Of a DNA stretch of 64,000 bases, positions 27,942 to 37,746 are shown piece after piece. Where the stretch lies: the NCBI GenBank assembly GCA_001642415.1, contig LTDK01000174.1:1-64000 (forward strand), written 5' to 3'. Source of the DNA: Nematocida ironsii. Lineage: Eukaryota; Microsporidia. The notes under the pieces were generated by a model that did no database searches, was not told where the DNA came from, and worked only from the letters and a program-made list of their open reading frames with translations. The translations under genes and the position numbers were made by a program. Each line of letters opens with the position of its first letter. Position 1 is the first letter of the stretch.

Positions 27942-28505
27942 TTACTCAGAAGCTGCTGCTTTTACTTTCTTGGCAGCTCTTCCTGGCTTGTTTCCCATAA
28001 GTGTTGAGTTGGGTGATATCTCTATGTACCCTTCACTCTCAGCAGCAACAATAAATCCAGGCTTGTTTACTATAGCACCATTTACTGATATGTGCCCCTG
28101 GTGAATCAGAACACGTGCGTGATGTATGCTCTTTGCTAGACCTAGTGACAGTACTTTGGTCTGGAGTCTTCTGTTCAGAAGTGAAGTGATTTCTAAGTCA
28201 AGAATCTTCTCAAGCTCTGTAATAATACACTTCTTAGACTGGTAGTTTATTCCAGTGATTAATCCTTGCTTCTCTAGTCTGTGGAGCAGTGCTCTTCCCT
28301 GTACCATCTGGTAGTCTTCATCTGTGTTTATAAGAAGATCCTTTGCTCTTCTCTTTACATCATGGAATATCTTCTCAAGTACTCTCAGTTCTCTCTTGGA
28401 CTTCAGTCCATACTCACCTACGTACTTCATTTCGTTAATGAGTCTTTGCTTGTCAAATGGTCTTCGTACAGATCCAGCTCTCTTTGAATATGTTGGACTT
28501 GCCAT
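27942..28505 (-). CDS. RPS9: 40S ribosomal protein uS4 (S9)
   Basis: 187 residues from the ATG at 28505 (M-A-S-P-T-Y-S-K-R-A-G); the frame continues upstream only through a hydrophobic stretch with no ATG and overlaps the divergent gene. Recognisable throughout: R-R-P-F-D-K-Q-R-L at about 13-21, and the S4 RNA-binding domain R-R-L-Q-T-K-V ... A-R-V-L-I-H-Q-G-H-I-S-V-N-G with K-P-G-F. It is a primary binder of the 5' domain of small-subunit rRNA and helps decoding accuracy. Slightly shorter than yeast uS4 (197). The leader is nine T, AG, then TCCCCTGC before ATG: the CCC motif of highly expressed microsporidian genes. Base use is richer in C/G at third positions than the neighbours, as expected for strong expression. 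Confidence 0.98.
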   Translation of the reverse strand: MASPTYSKRAGSVRRPFDKQRLINEMKYVGEYGLKSKRELRVLEKIFHDVKRRAKDLLINTDEDYQMVQGRALLHRLEKQGLITGINYQSKKCIITELEKILDLEITSLLNRRLQTKVLSLGLAKSIHHARVLIHQGHISVNGAIVNKPGFIVAAESEGYIEISPNSTLMGNKPGRAAKKVKAAASE

Positions 28506-28524
28506 GCAGGGGACTAAAAAAAAA
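28506..28524. promoter_or_regulatory. 19-bp shared divergent promoter
   Basis: The whole space between the uS4 and PTRHD1-type start codons is GCAGGGGACTAAAAAAAAA. Each gene must therefore start inside or beyond the other's coding sequence, or use a very short leader. The C4/G4 run sits 5-8 bp from the uS4 ATG. Confidence 0.7.
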
Positions 28525-28860
28525 ATGAAAATACAGTATGTTATAGCAAGAAATGACACAGAATTTCCTCAGGGTGCAACAATTGCGCAAGCAGTGCATG
28601 CAGTAACACTCTGTCACCACGAGCACTTTGACCCAGAATATCTTAACTACCATAAAGAAGGATTTTCAATGCGAACCGCCGTCCTTCAGAGTAGTAAAGA
28701 ACAAATGGATGAACTAATAAAAGAACTAAAAAATAGAAAAATAAAGCACAGTGTATGGATTGAGCAGCCAGAGAATATAATGACCGCAGTCGCCATCTAT
28801 CCCTATGAAAAAGATCTTCTAAAGGGAATTCCTAAACTTAGAAAATTAAAACTTTACTAG
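28525..28860 (+). CDS. PTRHD1-type peptidyl-tRNA hydrolase
   Basis: 111 residues from the ATG at 28525; a longer open frame upstream is antisense to uS4 and discarded. The N-terminus K-I-Q-Y-V-I-A-R-N-D ... P-Q-G-A-T-I-A-Q-A-V-H-A matches the PTH2 fold's first strand and helix in the PTRHD1 branch. The end matches too: M-R-T-A-V-L, L-I-K-E-L-K-N-R-K-I-K-H-S-V-W-I-E-Q-P-E-N and A-I-Y-P-Y. W-I-E-Q-P-E is the strongest PTRHD1 marker. PTH2 enzymes free stalled peptidyl-tRNA for reuse; whether the PTRHD1 branch has the same activity is less certain. Divergent from uS4 with only 19 bp between the ATGs. Confidence 0.92.
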   Translation: MKIQYVIARNDTEFPQGATIAQAVHAVTLCHHEHFDPEYLNYHKEGFSMRTAVLQSSKEQMDELIKELKNRKIKHSVWIEQPENIMTAVAIYPYEKDLLKGIPKLRKLKLY

Positions 28861-29106
28861 CCGCATCACTACTAAAACTATTTCAGTAAATAAATAACGA
28901 CTGAAATTTTAAATTTGAAAACTCAGAATTGTTCATACTTATCCTAGCCGTGCTATTTCTCCTTCTGTATTAAGGCAGCAATTTTCTAAAGCATGCCTGC
29001 ACATTCTGCTGACTCTCTTAATGTATACACAGTCCCTAGTCAGTACATTATATTTGACTTTAATTATCGGTTTTTATTTCTATTTTAAATTTCTTAAGTA
29101 TAAGTA

Positions 29107-29131
29107 AAATTTAAATTTTATTCCCCCAGCA
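29107..29131 (+). promoter_or_regulatory. AAATTT / CCCCC start signal of eL21
   Basis: AAATTTAAATTT at 29107-29118 and CCCCC at 29123-29127, four bases before the ATG. Both elements are established microsporidian signals next to start codons of strongly expressed genes. Confidence 0.75.
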
Positions 29132-29584
29132 ATGAGAAGCAGGGGATTTAGATCTAAGACAAGAAGTACATTCAAAAAGGACTACGATCAGTCCAAGAGA
29201 CCACAGACAACCACTATCCTTAACCAATACAAGAGAGGAGACTATGTTGACATAAGCATAGACTCTGGAGTACACAAGGGAATGCCCCACAGAACTTTCA
29301 TAGGAAAGACAGGAAGAGTATACGCCGTATTCAAGACCTCTGTAGGAATTGCCATGACTAAGAAGAGTGGAAACAGTCTTATTATCAAGAAAGTAATTGC
29401 AAGAATTGAGCACGTTAGACCCAGCCAGTGCCAGAAAGAAAAGATTGCCAGGGATGAGTACAGAGCCAAGCACGGTGTTGCTCCCCCCAAGCCATTACCA
29501 GAAGGCGCAAGACCCGCATTCACTATTTCATTAGAATCAAACACTCCAGTTGTGCTAAAGTCAAACTCACACTTTGCACGATAA
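29132..29584 (+). CDS. RPL21: 60S ribosomal protein eL21
   Basis: 150 residues, close to the yeast length (160). Family landmarks: R-S-R-G-F-R-S-K-T-R near the start, Y-K-R-G-D-Y-V-D-I with G-V-H-K-G-M-P-H (about 33-54), the strand F-I-G-K-T-G-R-V-Y, and I-E-H-V-R-P-S-Q-C near residue 92, then the C-terminal G-A-R-P-A-F. It binds large-subunit rRNA near the 5S rRNA side. Preceded by the double AAATTT and CCCCC signal. Third-position C preference marks it as highly expressed compared with neighbouring genes. Confidence 0.98.
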   Translation: MRSRGFRSKTRSTFKKDYDQSKRPQTTTILNQYKRGDYVDISIDSGVHKGMPHRTFIGKTGRVYAVFKTSVGIAMTKKSGNSLIIKKVIARIEHVRPSQCQKEKIARDEYRAKHGVAPPKPLPEGARPAFTISLESNTPVVLKSNSHFAR

Positions 29585-29811
29585 ATGGAAGGGTTTTTTC
29601 ATATGATAACTGATATTTATCAATTTACAATAAAGGACAATATTCCTACAAACTTTAACATTTCTCTGTCTATTTATCTCTTTGTTCTATAATAAAGCGG
29701 GATTCTTACTGGTAAGCGCTTGTTAATCTGCAAACATTCTATTATTTATTCTATCTTTATTATGATGTGCTATTTAATTATACATCCCTGTGTGGTTTGG
29801 TGCTTTTCTGG

Positions 29812-30432
29812 TTATTTACGGTATTTAAGGACTATAACAAGTGCAACAGTAGCAAGTGCTATGGTTCTTACTGAAAGTGAGCTCATCAATTCCTCTGCAC
29901 CTTCACTTAGCATGCGGAGAACAATCTTACTTAGTTCCTGCTTGATTGGGTCCTGTGCCATGCACTTCTCCCACTCCTGGCACTGCTTTTCTACTGCAGG
30001 AACCCTGTCTTCTGGATTACACCGGTTTATTCTATACTCTCTGGCACAGTCTGATATTCTTGTTTTCTGGTCCATGATAGATGTATTCACCCTTACTTCT
30101 ATGTCATTTTTTATCATAACCACCCCTTTTACTACTAATAGTATCATTAAACCTACAATAAACACATTTAGTATAAGGCTAAGATACGCCTGTAGTATTA
30201 AATTAATTTTAAGCAGCTTTTCATGGTGCATTGATGCTTGCGGCTGGGCATTCTGCGGCTTCTTTGCAGGAAGAAACCTTTCATGGTCTATCACAGCGCT
30301 TGGTTTGAATATTTGATCATCTGCTTTTCTTTTCTTTGGATTGGAAAAGCTGAAGAACTCATAGGGGTGTGATTTGCTTATTGACCTTCTTGGTTCTCTT
30401 TCTCCCCAGTTTATATCTGCTGGAGTGCCCAT
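29812..30432 (-). CDS. Brl1/Brr6-type nuclear envelope protein
   Basis: 206 residues. A polar N-terminus is followed by a membrane helix at about 83-105 (L-I-L-N-V-F-I-V-G-L-M-I-L-L-V-V). A lumenal domain carries the four-cysteine pattern D-C-A-R-E-Y-R-I-N-R-C-N-P and, after V-P-A, K-Q-C-Q-E-W-E-K-C-M-A-Q-D-P. A second helix at about 188-203 precedes a basic tail. The C-x-x-x-Y-x-x-N-x-C ... C-x-x-W-x-x-C-M-x-x-D-P signature is unique to Brr6/Brl1, which help fuse inner and outer nuclear membranes while pores assemble and affect membrane fluidity. Brr6 and Brl1 cannot be told apart here; a single merged protein is common outside budding yeast. Nup53 is also in this window. Confidence 0.93.
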   Translation of the reverse strand: MGTPADINWGEREPRRSISKSHPYEFFSFSNPKKRKADDQIFKPSAVIDHERFLPAKKPQNAQPQASMHHEKLLKINLILQAYLSLILNVFIVGLMILLVVKGVVMIKNDIEVRVNTSIMDQKTRISDCAREYRINRCNPEDRVPAVEKQCQEWEKCMAQDPIKQELSKIVLRMLSEGAEELMSSLSVRTIALATVALVIVLKYRK

Positions 30433-30972
30433 TTTATGAAAAAATTTATGCCCACGTAATTAATTTTATTCTGTTCTAAATACGTCCGGTACTTCTGTGT
30501 ATACTTGATTTTGTAGTGCTTAATAGTATTTTATGATGATTGAGCCACTTTTCTCCTCTGATTTAAGTTTGTGCTTTAATAAGTTTGAATGAGTCAACAG
30601 AGGTACATTTAATTTTAATATCTTTAATAACTAATGCCTTTTATAATATAACTATAGATGCTTTATATTAACACTATTTGGAATATATTATAAGAACTGT
30701 AAAGATCCCTATTACTCTTTATTAATATATGAGTCAATAATAGAGCTTAGCGCTATATGCGCCAAATATAAAATAAAACTGGCTATAAAAAGCAGATGTT
30801 CTAGTTGTTTCTTGAAGCACTTTATATTCTAATACTTGGGCATCTATAAAATTAATAAATATACCAATCGATGTATAATTACTTTTATTCTGTTGGTTAT
30901 ATAGTATAAAAACAATAGATGGTTTAATAGACTATGATTTATTTCTGTTTTTCGGGTTATGCCATGATTAAC
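30433..30972. other. intergenic with a CGGG element
   Basis: 540 bp AT-rich spacer, no gene seen. It ends with TTTCGGGTTATG at 30950-30961, 12 bases past the stop of the DDX60-like gene. Confidence 0.5.
30950..30961. repeat. TTTCGGGTTATG element
   Basis: Exact TTTCGGGTTA core lying just past the 3' end of the minus-strand DDX60-like gene. Same arrangement as at 4238, where the element touches a gene's stop codon. Confidence 0.55.
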
Positions 30973-33900
30973 TTATGCATGCATCTTGGCGAATCTTTCT
31001 TGGAACTGGGAAAGAGTGCCGGATACGAATGGCATGGCAATTGAGATGGGGAAGTACTCGGTGTAGTACGCCACAAGCTGTATAAGGACATCTTCTATGT
31101 TCTTAAGACGGCGCCATAGCTCTGTTTCTCCTACTCCATTCTCTTTTATGATTTGCTTCACATTCTGATCAATAAAGTATTTTAGAATGTAACTGTTCTT
31201 CTTTGTGTATAAGTAAGGAAGAATAAAGAAGGACTGGGCTATGGGAGTGTAGTGCACGCTGTCTGGGATTAGTCTGGTCCAGGCCGCATCTTCTTCGTGC
31301 ATATACTCTCTGCTAATTGCAATTGATTCTTTATAGTACGCCTCAAGCCGTGCAAATATACTTGGCTCCAGATCTGGAAGCGCTGGAAGAGATGATATTG
31401 ATGGAAGTGGGTGTATCTCAAATATATATGCAACCAAGTGGATAATGGACTTGTATATTTCTTCTTTGTCCTTCTCCTGCTTGCATATTTGATCCAGAAC
31501 ACCTTCATTTACTAACGACATAAGCACAAATGCCTCTGCACCATACGAAAGCGTATTCAGCGCCATATCGCACAGACCCGATGTATGCGAGAGTTTTTTA
31601 GTGAATGGCGCCTCCTTTTTGCCCTCTGTGCTGTGCAGTATTAAATCATTCTGCATGGTTTCAGAAGAAAGGAACTGTTTGCTAATGAGATACCTCTTCT
31701 GTGCATCCAGTATTTTCTGCGTAAAGTCCTTTGTACTCAGCCCATTGATGGCTCTGAATGCTTCCTTGGGCAGAGATAGTGACATTAGTGGATAAGAAAG
31801 AATGCTTTCTACTGTAGAGCTCTTCACAGTCGGCCTCGCTGACTGCACTGCCAAAAGACTCGTGTATGGATAGGATCCTTTAATACGTGGCAGGTACGAT
31901 GTAATAAGACTTCTTACCTTTTGTTTTGGTATACCAAAGAATACTACATTTCCTTGCGTATCATACCCTCTTCTTCCTGCTCTTCCTGCCATCTGCTTGA
32001 AGCTCATTGAGTCCAGATGCAGAGAGTCTCCGGCAAAGACAGCTGTTCGGCACGGCATGTTAATACCAAGAGCAAGAGTGTCTGTAGCAAACACAACTCG
32101 CAGCTGCTTCATTCGGAAGAGTATTTCGACCATGTTTCTGTATTTCTTTGGTATTCCGCTGTGGTGCACTCCAATTCCTCTGTACAGTGCCTGTATTAAC
32201 CTTGGATCAAGTCGGCCAGTTTTTCTAAGTGACTTCGCATACTCATCTAGCAAATATGCACCAGAGGAAGCTATAGTTGGATCAGTAAAGCAGAATCGTG
32301 GATCCTTCGCGTTTAAGTCTATGTTTCTTCCAGCAATTTCCTCTGCTACAATTGATTCGTTTATCCACGCATCTTTTCCTGTTGCAACATTTGCATCTCT
32401 TGCCCTACGCATCTCTTTTAGAACCTTTTCATTCTCCCTAATGTCTGCCTTAGTTAGCACTGGAGGCGCACATTTCTCAAAGTTTTCCAGTTCTTCTGAT
32501 AGCCTAATCGCAAGCGCATTACAAACAGTTCTCTCCAGGTTAAACACAATGCACGGCAGTTTGTTCGCTGCCTCCAGCTCAACAGTAAGATCAAGAATGT
32601 TGTCCAGAAGATAGTCAATGTTGTACAATAGGATATCTGGAGAAATCTCCGCGGGACTTAACTCCATGTTTTCCATTTTCTTAGCCAGATTTTCATCCTC
32701 TGAGCTGATCTGCTCCTCTTTAGGCGTGCTGCTTATTGTTTTTAATGGCTTATTCTGAAGCAGCCTAGTTCCCACGGCTGGCTCTTTTTCTATATACCCA
32801 CTCAGCTGCTCTTTCAAATCACTCTCTATTTTTTGGAACCCTTCCTTAGCCTCTCGAATTAAAATTTCATATATTTTTATAACCTGCTCTGTGTCTAAAG
32901 TATTAGTTTTGATCATGTCTCTGAAGGTTCCAATTACATAATTTTCGTATTTCTTTACATCGCCTTTGGTTATGCAGTTTGTTTTGAAGAATCGCTTTGG
33001 CCGGTATTCCTTGATGAGAGACCTCTGGTCTTTTCTAAGCACTGCAAAAATAGCATAGTATAGGTTTAGCAGCTCTTCTGGCAGGAAGTTCACATCATCA
33101 CTGAACCCATCCTCTTTTATCACTCGGAATGAGTATGCAAAAAGAGAGTGTATTGGCGCAATAGACTGCTCTCCCGGTGCTCTCGTTGTTTTGTGGCAGG
33201 TTTCTAGTGAGTTTATCTTTTTTGGTACGAAAACATAGTTTTTGATTTCACAGTACCTCTCCTTGTGCTGGATTAAATGGCATCTGCGGTTTTTTCTACT
33301 TTCTATCTTCTCTACCCATCCATAAAACTCGTCTAGATTTCCTAATGTGGCACTCAGAAGAAGCAGTGAGCACGGACTAAAGTGTATGATCTTCTCCATA
33401 CTCGGCCCCATGTTGTTGTCACTTATTTTATGCACCTCATCTATTACAATATACTTTACTCTGTCTAGATATGGATGTGCCTTCTTTGCCTGCTCTGGTG
33501 GCATGCTTAGAATCTTCTCTAGAACATTTGGCACTGTTATCAGAATCTGGCAATTAAAGGGCGATATCTGGAAGTCGCTCATGCATATTCCCTGCAAGAT
33601 ATTGTTCTGCTTGATGTATGGCTTTGACCCAAATCTTGCATAGACATCTGCTGCTACTTGGTTAACAAGAGCCTTGGTTGGCGCAACAAAAATGACAATA
33701 TCATCATTGCTTTCCCTAAGCACCTTTTCCATCGCATAGTAGCAGATAAAGGTTTTACCGGATGAGGTTGGGGCACATATTACTGCACTTTCGCTGTCAT
33801 CCACAATCTTCAGAAGGTCTCTCTGCCACTCATCTGGTTCAAACAGAAGCCTTGGGTCTGGCTTTGAACCAAGCGTTCTCTTTAGCTTATCACCAGCCGC

Positions 33901-35532
33901 CCGCATAAGGAACGAAATATCGTAGTCATTTGGGTCTTTCGTGGTAGCAGGATCAAATACCAGACTGACTGGCTCGCCTCCATTGTATATCACTGTGCAG
34001 GCACTGTCCCTCTTGTTGGTGTAACTAATCTGGTACCTTTCACACATTTCTAAAATAGTAGCACCAAAGCCTTGGTCAAGCATTGCCTGCAGCACATACT
34101 GCAGCTCCTCAATTGAGGCATCCTTGCTGTATTTCTCAATAAAAGTTGTGCAGTCCATATACAAAGAAACTAGATCTTTCTCACTTGGCCTCTTCTTTCT
34201 CTTCTCCAAGCTCCAGAGCTCGCTATAAAACTCAATCCGTAATAAAAACACCTTTCTGCATATAAAAGATGAGTGTGCTCTCACTAAAAAGGACTCCAAA
34301 TGTCTTCTCTTCTCATACGTAGCAGAAAATGATTCGTACTTTGCTAAAAAACTGCGCAAAAAGGCAACATCCTTCTTCTTTGCCTCTAGCTCTTTTTGCT
34401 TCTTGTTTTTTTCTATGATCTCTAACTGCTTTTTTCCTATTTTTTCTTTTACCTCTTTCTTTTTCTTTGTCTTCTCACTCACCAACATAATAGGATTATG
34501 TAAATGCTTTCCTTCGTGCAGAGACTGTGCATTCTTTTTTAAGCTTTCAATATACATCTGCTCTGTTCTAAAACTCCTCTCTTGCTCTTCATTATAAAAT
34601 CGCACTGAAGACATAGTTGTCGGAACAAATGGTCTCTCTTCTCCCACCTTTTCCAGCGCTTCGTTAATTATCTCTGCAGCTGAAACATCACTTGTCTTTT
34701 CTTGTACCGGCTGTAAAAGTCGCCCATCTATCACACTCTTGATGCTGCACACATTGCACTTCCTAATAACTTCTTCTATCTCAATTATCAGTTCTCTGTC
34801 CACAGGCTTTCTCTCTTTGCTGTACTTTGATAGTGAATTAGGACTCCGCACTACTCCTATATGCTCTGCATACTTTGCATCTCCTAAATGCTTTTTCACT
34901 ATTCCCTCTACCTCAGAAACTGTGCTCTCTATAGATAAAAGCTCTACCTTCTTCGGTGTATATTCCCGGGAAACATACTTCTCTGCACACAAATACATAG
35001 CAGGACTAATAACAAACATAAATAGCCTAGGCGGTCTAAATGTTTCCTTGTCCAAAACTGCTGCATATAAAGAAAAGCCCAGCACAGTGTTTAAGAATAC
35101 TAATGATTCACTGTCCTGGTATCCCACTCCCAAACAGATGTGTTCTTCTTTTATGAAATTTTTAAACTCATGGTCATACATTGAGTGGAACCATATGATC
35201 TTAAGAGCCCCGCCCTTCTCCAATGTGGCAGCAACCTCTCTTGTGCATATCTTTCTCTCTTCCGTATTATTGTCCTCCTCAAATAAAACCAAGTACGAGT
35301 CTTTAAACCCAGATGCAATAAGACTCTGTCCTATAGTATCTGCTATACTGCTTAGTAAGTTAAGAGGCAGTGTATCACTCTGAATGCTGTATACGTCTTC
35401 AATATACTTGTACAATGAATGTCCATTTATAATTATCTTCCCAATCCCTACAAATGACTCACTCACATCAATCATCTGAGATGGCATAGTTTTATACCAC
35501 TCTTTGTATATTTCTTCCATTTCTTTTGTCAT
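30973..35532 (-). CDS. DDX60-like Ski2-family RNA helicase
   Basis: 1519 residues, the largest gene here. Residues 1-560 form an N-terminal region with a coiled, lysine-rich part at about 345-390. The DExH core has W-Q-R-D-L-L-K-I-V-D (about 572), Walker A A-P-T-S-S-G-K-T-F (about 590), A-P-T-K-A-L-V-N-Q-V (about 615), D-E-V-H (about 700), L-L-S-A-T-L-G-N, then V-F-A-T-D-T-L-A-L-G-I-N-M-P and Q-M-A-G-R-A-G-R-R-G-Y-D (about 1180). The phrases W-Q-R-x-L-L-x-V-x-D ... E-S-A-V-I-x-A-P-T-S-S-G-K-T and V-A-P-T-K-A-L-V-N-Q-V-A-A match DDX60 better than Ski2, Mtr4 or Slh1. A long insert (about 880-960) separates the RecA lobes. In animals DDX60 acts in RNA surveillance and antiviral defence; its role here is unknown. 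All helicase motifs look intact. Confidence 0.88.
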   Translation of the reverse strand: MTKEMEEIYKEWYKTMPSQMIDVSESFVGIGKIIINGHSLYKYIEDVYSIQSDTLPLNLLSSIADTIGQSLIASGFKDSYLVLFEEDNNTEERKICTREVAATLEKGGALKIIWFHSMYDHEFKNFIKEEHICLGVGYQDSESLVFLNTVLGFSLYAAVLDKETFRPPRLFMFVISPAMYLCAEKYVSREYTPKKVELLSIESTVSEVEGIVKKHLGDAKYAEHIGVVRSPNSLSKYSKERKPVDRELIIEIEEVIRKCNVCSIKSVIDGRLLQPVQEKTSDVSAAEIINEALEKVGEERPFVPTTMSSVRFYNEEQERSFRTEQMYIESLKKNAQSLHEGKHLHNPIMLVSEKTKKKKEVKEKIGKKQLEIIEKNKKQKELEAKKKDVAFLRSFLAKYESFSATYEKRRHLESFLVRAHSSFICRKVFLLRIEFYSELWSLEKRKKRPSEKDLVSLYMDCTTFIEKYSKDASIEELQYVLQAMLDQGFGATILEMCERYQISYTNKRDSACTVIYNGGEPVSLVFDPATTKDPNDYDISFLMRAAGDKLKRTLGSKPDPRLLFEPDEWQRDLLKIVDDSESAVICAPTSSGKTFICYYAMEKVLRESNDDIVIFVAPTKALVNQVAADVYARFGSKPYIKQNNILQGICMSDFQISPFNCQILITVPNVLEKILSMPPEQAKKAHPYLDRVKYIVIDEVHKISDNNMGPSMEKIIHFSPCSLLLLSATLGNLDEFYGWVEKIESRKNRRCHLIQHKERYCEIKNYVFVPKKINSLETCHKTTRAPGEQSIAPIHSLFAYSFRVIKEDGFSDDVNFLPEELLNLYYAIFAVLRKDQRSLIKEYRPKRFFKTNCITKGDVKKYENYVIGTFRDMIKTNTLDTEQVIKIYEILIREAKEGFQKIESDLKEQLSGYIEKEPAVGTRLLQNKPLKTISSTPKEEQISSEDENLAKKMENMELSPAEISPDILLYNIDYLLDNILDLTVELEAANKLPCIVFNLERTVCNALAIRLSEELENFEKCAPPVLTKADIRENEKVLKEMRRARDANVATGKDAWINESIVAEEIAGRNIDLNAKDPRFCFTDPTIASSGAYLLDEYAKSLRKTGRLDPRLIQALYRGIGVHHSGIPKKYRNMVEILFRMKQLRVVFATDTLALGINMPCRTAVFAGDSLHLDSMSFKQMAGRAGRRGYDTQGNVVFFGIPKQKVRSLITSYLPRIKGSYPYTSLLAVQSARPTVKSSTVESILSYPLMSLSLPKEAFRAINGLSTKDFTQKILDAQKRYLISKQFLSSETMQNDLILHSTEGKKEAPFTKKLSHTSGLCDMALNTLSYGAEAFVLMSLVNEGVLDQICKQEKDKEEIYKSIIHLVAYIFEIHPLPSISSLPALPDLEPSIFARLEAYYKESIAISREYMHEEDAAWTRLIPDSVHYTPIAQSFFILPYLYTKKNSYILKYFIDQNVKQIIKENGVGETELWRRLKNIEDVLIQLVAYYTEYFPISIAMPFVSGTLSQFQERFAKMHA

Positions 35533-36984
35533 GGGTAAAATTATTATAAATACTTTATGTTGCGAGAAATTCAGTCTATTTATAATAATTAGTTTAATAA
35601 AAATTTATCTTGGTTTAATTTTCCAGCCATAAAATAAAATTAAAATTACTTTAGTCCATTATATTACAATAAGTACATTTTATGTGACGATATAATCAGA
35701 AAAACAATATTATTTTATATTTTCATCCTAAAACTCTATAATAAAACTAGAATACCATTGGAAAATAAATATATATTATCATGAATATTTTATACTTATT
35801 TATTTAGTTATGGGTAGAAATATATTTGAAAATATAACCTAGAAATTAAGCTAGCACGTATTTAGTATATGTTTAGTTATAATAGTAAGCGTAATCTACA
35901 AATTGTTTATATATGTTAGATATATTAAGTTATACAGGATAGTTTGATTTCAGTTTGATATTTCTGATTGTTTTTAAGATTGTTATGTCTATATATTGTG
36001 TATTTGATTTAATTTAATTTGTTTACTGGTTATTTGTATTGTAATTTGTTTTTAGGCTTATTTGTCTGTCCGGTCTTTTTCTGTTCTTATTGTATGTTAT
36101 TTAGTCTGTTTATTACAATATAGTGGCCAATTATTTCTTTATGTTTTATTTTTAAAGTGTACATGTAAAAATAATTCAATACTATTTCTATACACGCATT
36201 CAGTTTTAAATAGTAAATTATGTAAAAATAACTAGATAATTGTCTTAATTAGCAGAGAAAACAACAATAACTAGTGCATTACGTATTAAAAGGATAAATT
36301 TACTCTTTGTAATATAAAAACAATTAAACAATAAACAAACAAAGATATAACATAAAATAATCACACATAAACACAAGAGTACATATATTTAAACACTCAC
36401 TAATTAGAATCTAGTGAATATACTGCACAAACAAATAACAGACTTCTAGTAAACAACTAAATTTCTAAAATATTCTAATAAATAGCAATATACTAATAAA
36501 ATATATAAACTGTAATAGATAAATAATTCAGATACAACAAAAAACCACAAAGTATTTAAGGATTTACATAGTACGATCTTACAGCATACACATAGAAAGA
36601 GCTTATTTATTATGAAACTACTTAAAAATAATTTTATTAATTTTCACGAATAATGAAGTATTATTATAAAGAAAATGGCTTAAATAGCAGAAAAGAAATA
36701 ATTATATATCCGTTAATTGAAAAGAGCTTCTGCCAAAAAATTAATAGCCAAACATAGTAAAGCTATATAAATTAATATAAATATCTGATTTGGCAGAGTA
36801 AGACTGATTTTATATTTAATTAATGTTTTTAGGGGTGGAGATACAAAGTATTCAATTGTTGCATTACACCGATTTAATACACAAATACATGCACTAGGAC
36901 TTATTTTTATGCACAGTTATGACTGAATATATATTCTACAAGAGAAGTTATAAATAGTGGGCTTCATTCTTTTTTTATTTATAG
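35533..36984. other. long AT-rich gene-free stretch
   Basis: 1,452 bp, the largest gap in the window, between two divergent genes. No ORF of note, tRNA or obvious tandem repeat. The strand composition shifts: 35940-36160 is T/G-rich and 36240-36560 is A-rich. Just before the PITP gene are TTATAAATAGTGGG and a T-run, probably its promoter. Confidence 0.6.
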
Positions 36985-37746
36985 ATGGCACAGAGGACAA
37001 CACTGTATGTCATGTATATGCCATACACACTTAAGGAATACAATGTGGGGCAGCTTCTAACAACCTGCAGAGTAAGCGAAAGAGAAGCAGATAAAGGAAT
37101 GCGCGTGGCAGTGCTGGAAAACAAACCCATCAAAAATGAAGAGACTGCAGAACCATGTCAATACACCTCTAAGGTGCTTGATTTTTCCAAAAAAGTACCA
37201 GGATTCTTCAGAGCTATAGCCCCCTCTGGATCACTAACAATGAGCGAAATATCTTACAATGCCTTCCCCGTCTGTAAAACCACCTACACAAGTGGTGCTC
37301 TTTCAGAAAAAAAGTTTAAAGCAAGAATAGACACTCTTTTCTTTGAAGGGCACAAACCAGCAGTCGATCCTTTCACAGATGGAATAGTTGCAGAAAGGTG
37401 CGAAGTCCTTGATCTAGTGCACGGACAGCAACTAGCAGAGAATATCAACTTGGCTGAAATAAAAGATGAAAGTGGAAATCTTTTATTCCCGGCAGACTGG
37501 GAGAAGAGCCACACACCAGTTATGACAATCTTTAAGAGAGTGCACATAGACCTGAACATTCCTATTATAGGAAAGAGATATATCGAGGATATTGACAAGT
37601 TCATGCGAAAGATGTTCACACAAGGACACCAGGAGGTAATTAAATACCACAGCGAATGGAAGAATATGACAATGGATGACGTACGAAAAGAAGAGGAAAA
37701 GACAAAGGCCCATCTCGAAGAGAAGTATCCATCAAGTAAAAAGTAA
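36985..37746 (+). CDS. class I phosphatidylinositol transfer protein
   Basis: 253 residues, the length of one PITP domain. Family marks: Y-N-V-G-Q-L (19-24), G/C-Q-Y-T-S-K-V-x-x-F-S-K-K-V-P-G-F-F (about 56-73), the Y-N-A-F-P-V-C-K-T-T-Y segment (about 91), and C-terminal W-K-N-M-T-M-D-D-V-R-K-E-E-E-K-T (about 223-238), which matches the W-x-x-M-T-M-x-D-I-R lid region. Class I PITPs swap phosphatidylinositol for phosphatidylcholine between membranes and support phosphoinositide signalling. This START-like family is distinct from fungal Sec14. The stop codon is directly followed by the stop of the opposite-strand small gene (TAA|TTA). Confidence 0.94.
   Translation: MAQRTTLYVMYMPYTLKEYNVGQLLTTCRVSEREADKGMRVAVLENKPIKNEETAEPCQYTSKVLDFSKKVPGFFRAIAPSGSLTMSEISYNAFPVCKTTYTSGALSEKKFKARIDTLFFEGHKPAVDPFTDGIVAERCEVLDLVHGQQLAENINLAEIKDESGNLLFPADWEKSHTPVMTIFKRVHIDLNIPIIGKRYIEDIDKFMRKMFTQGHQEVIKYHSEWKNMTMDDVRKEEEKTKAHLEEKYPSSKK

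Noticed and set aside
28506..28559. N-terminal extension of uS4 and the T9-AG run before its ATG as an intron acceptor
   Set aside because: The extension lacks an ATG and overlaps the divergent gene. uS4 homology starts exactly at the ATG at 28505, no matching donor is seen, and the CCCC signal sits right before the ATG.
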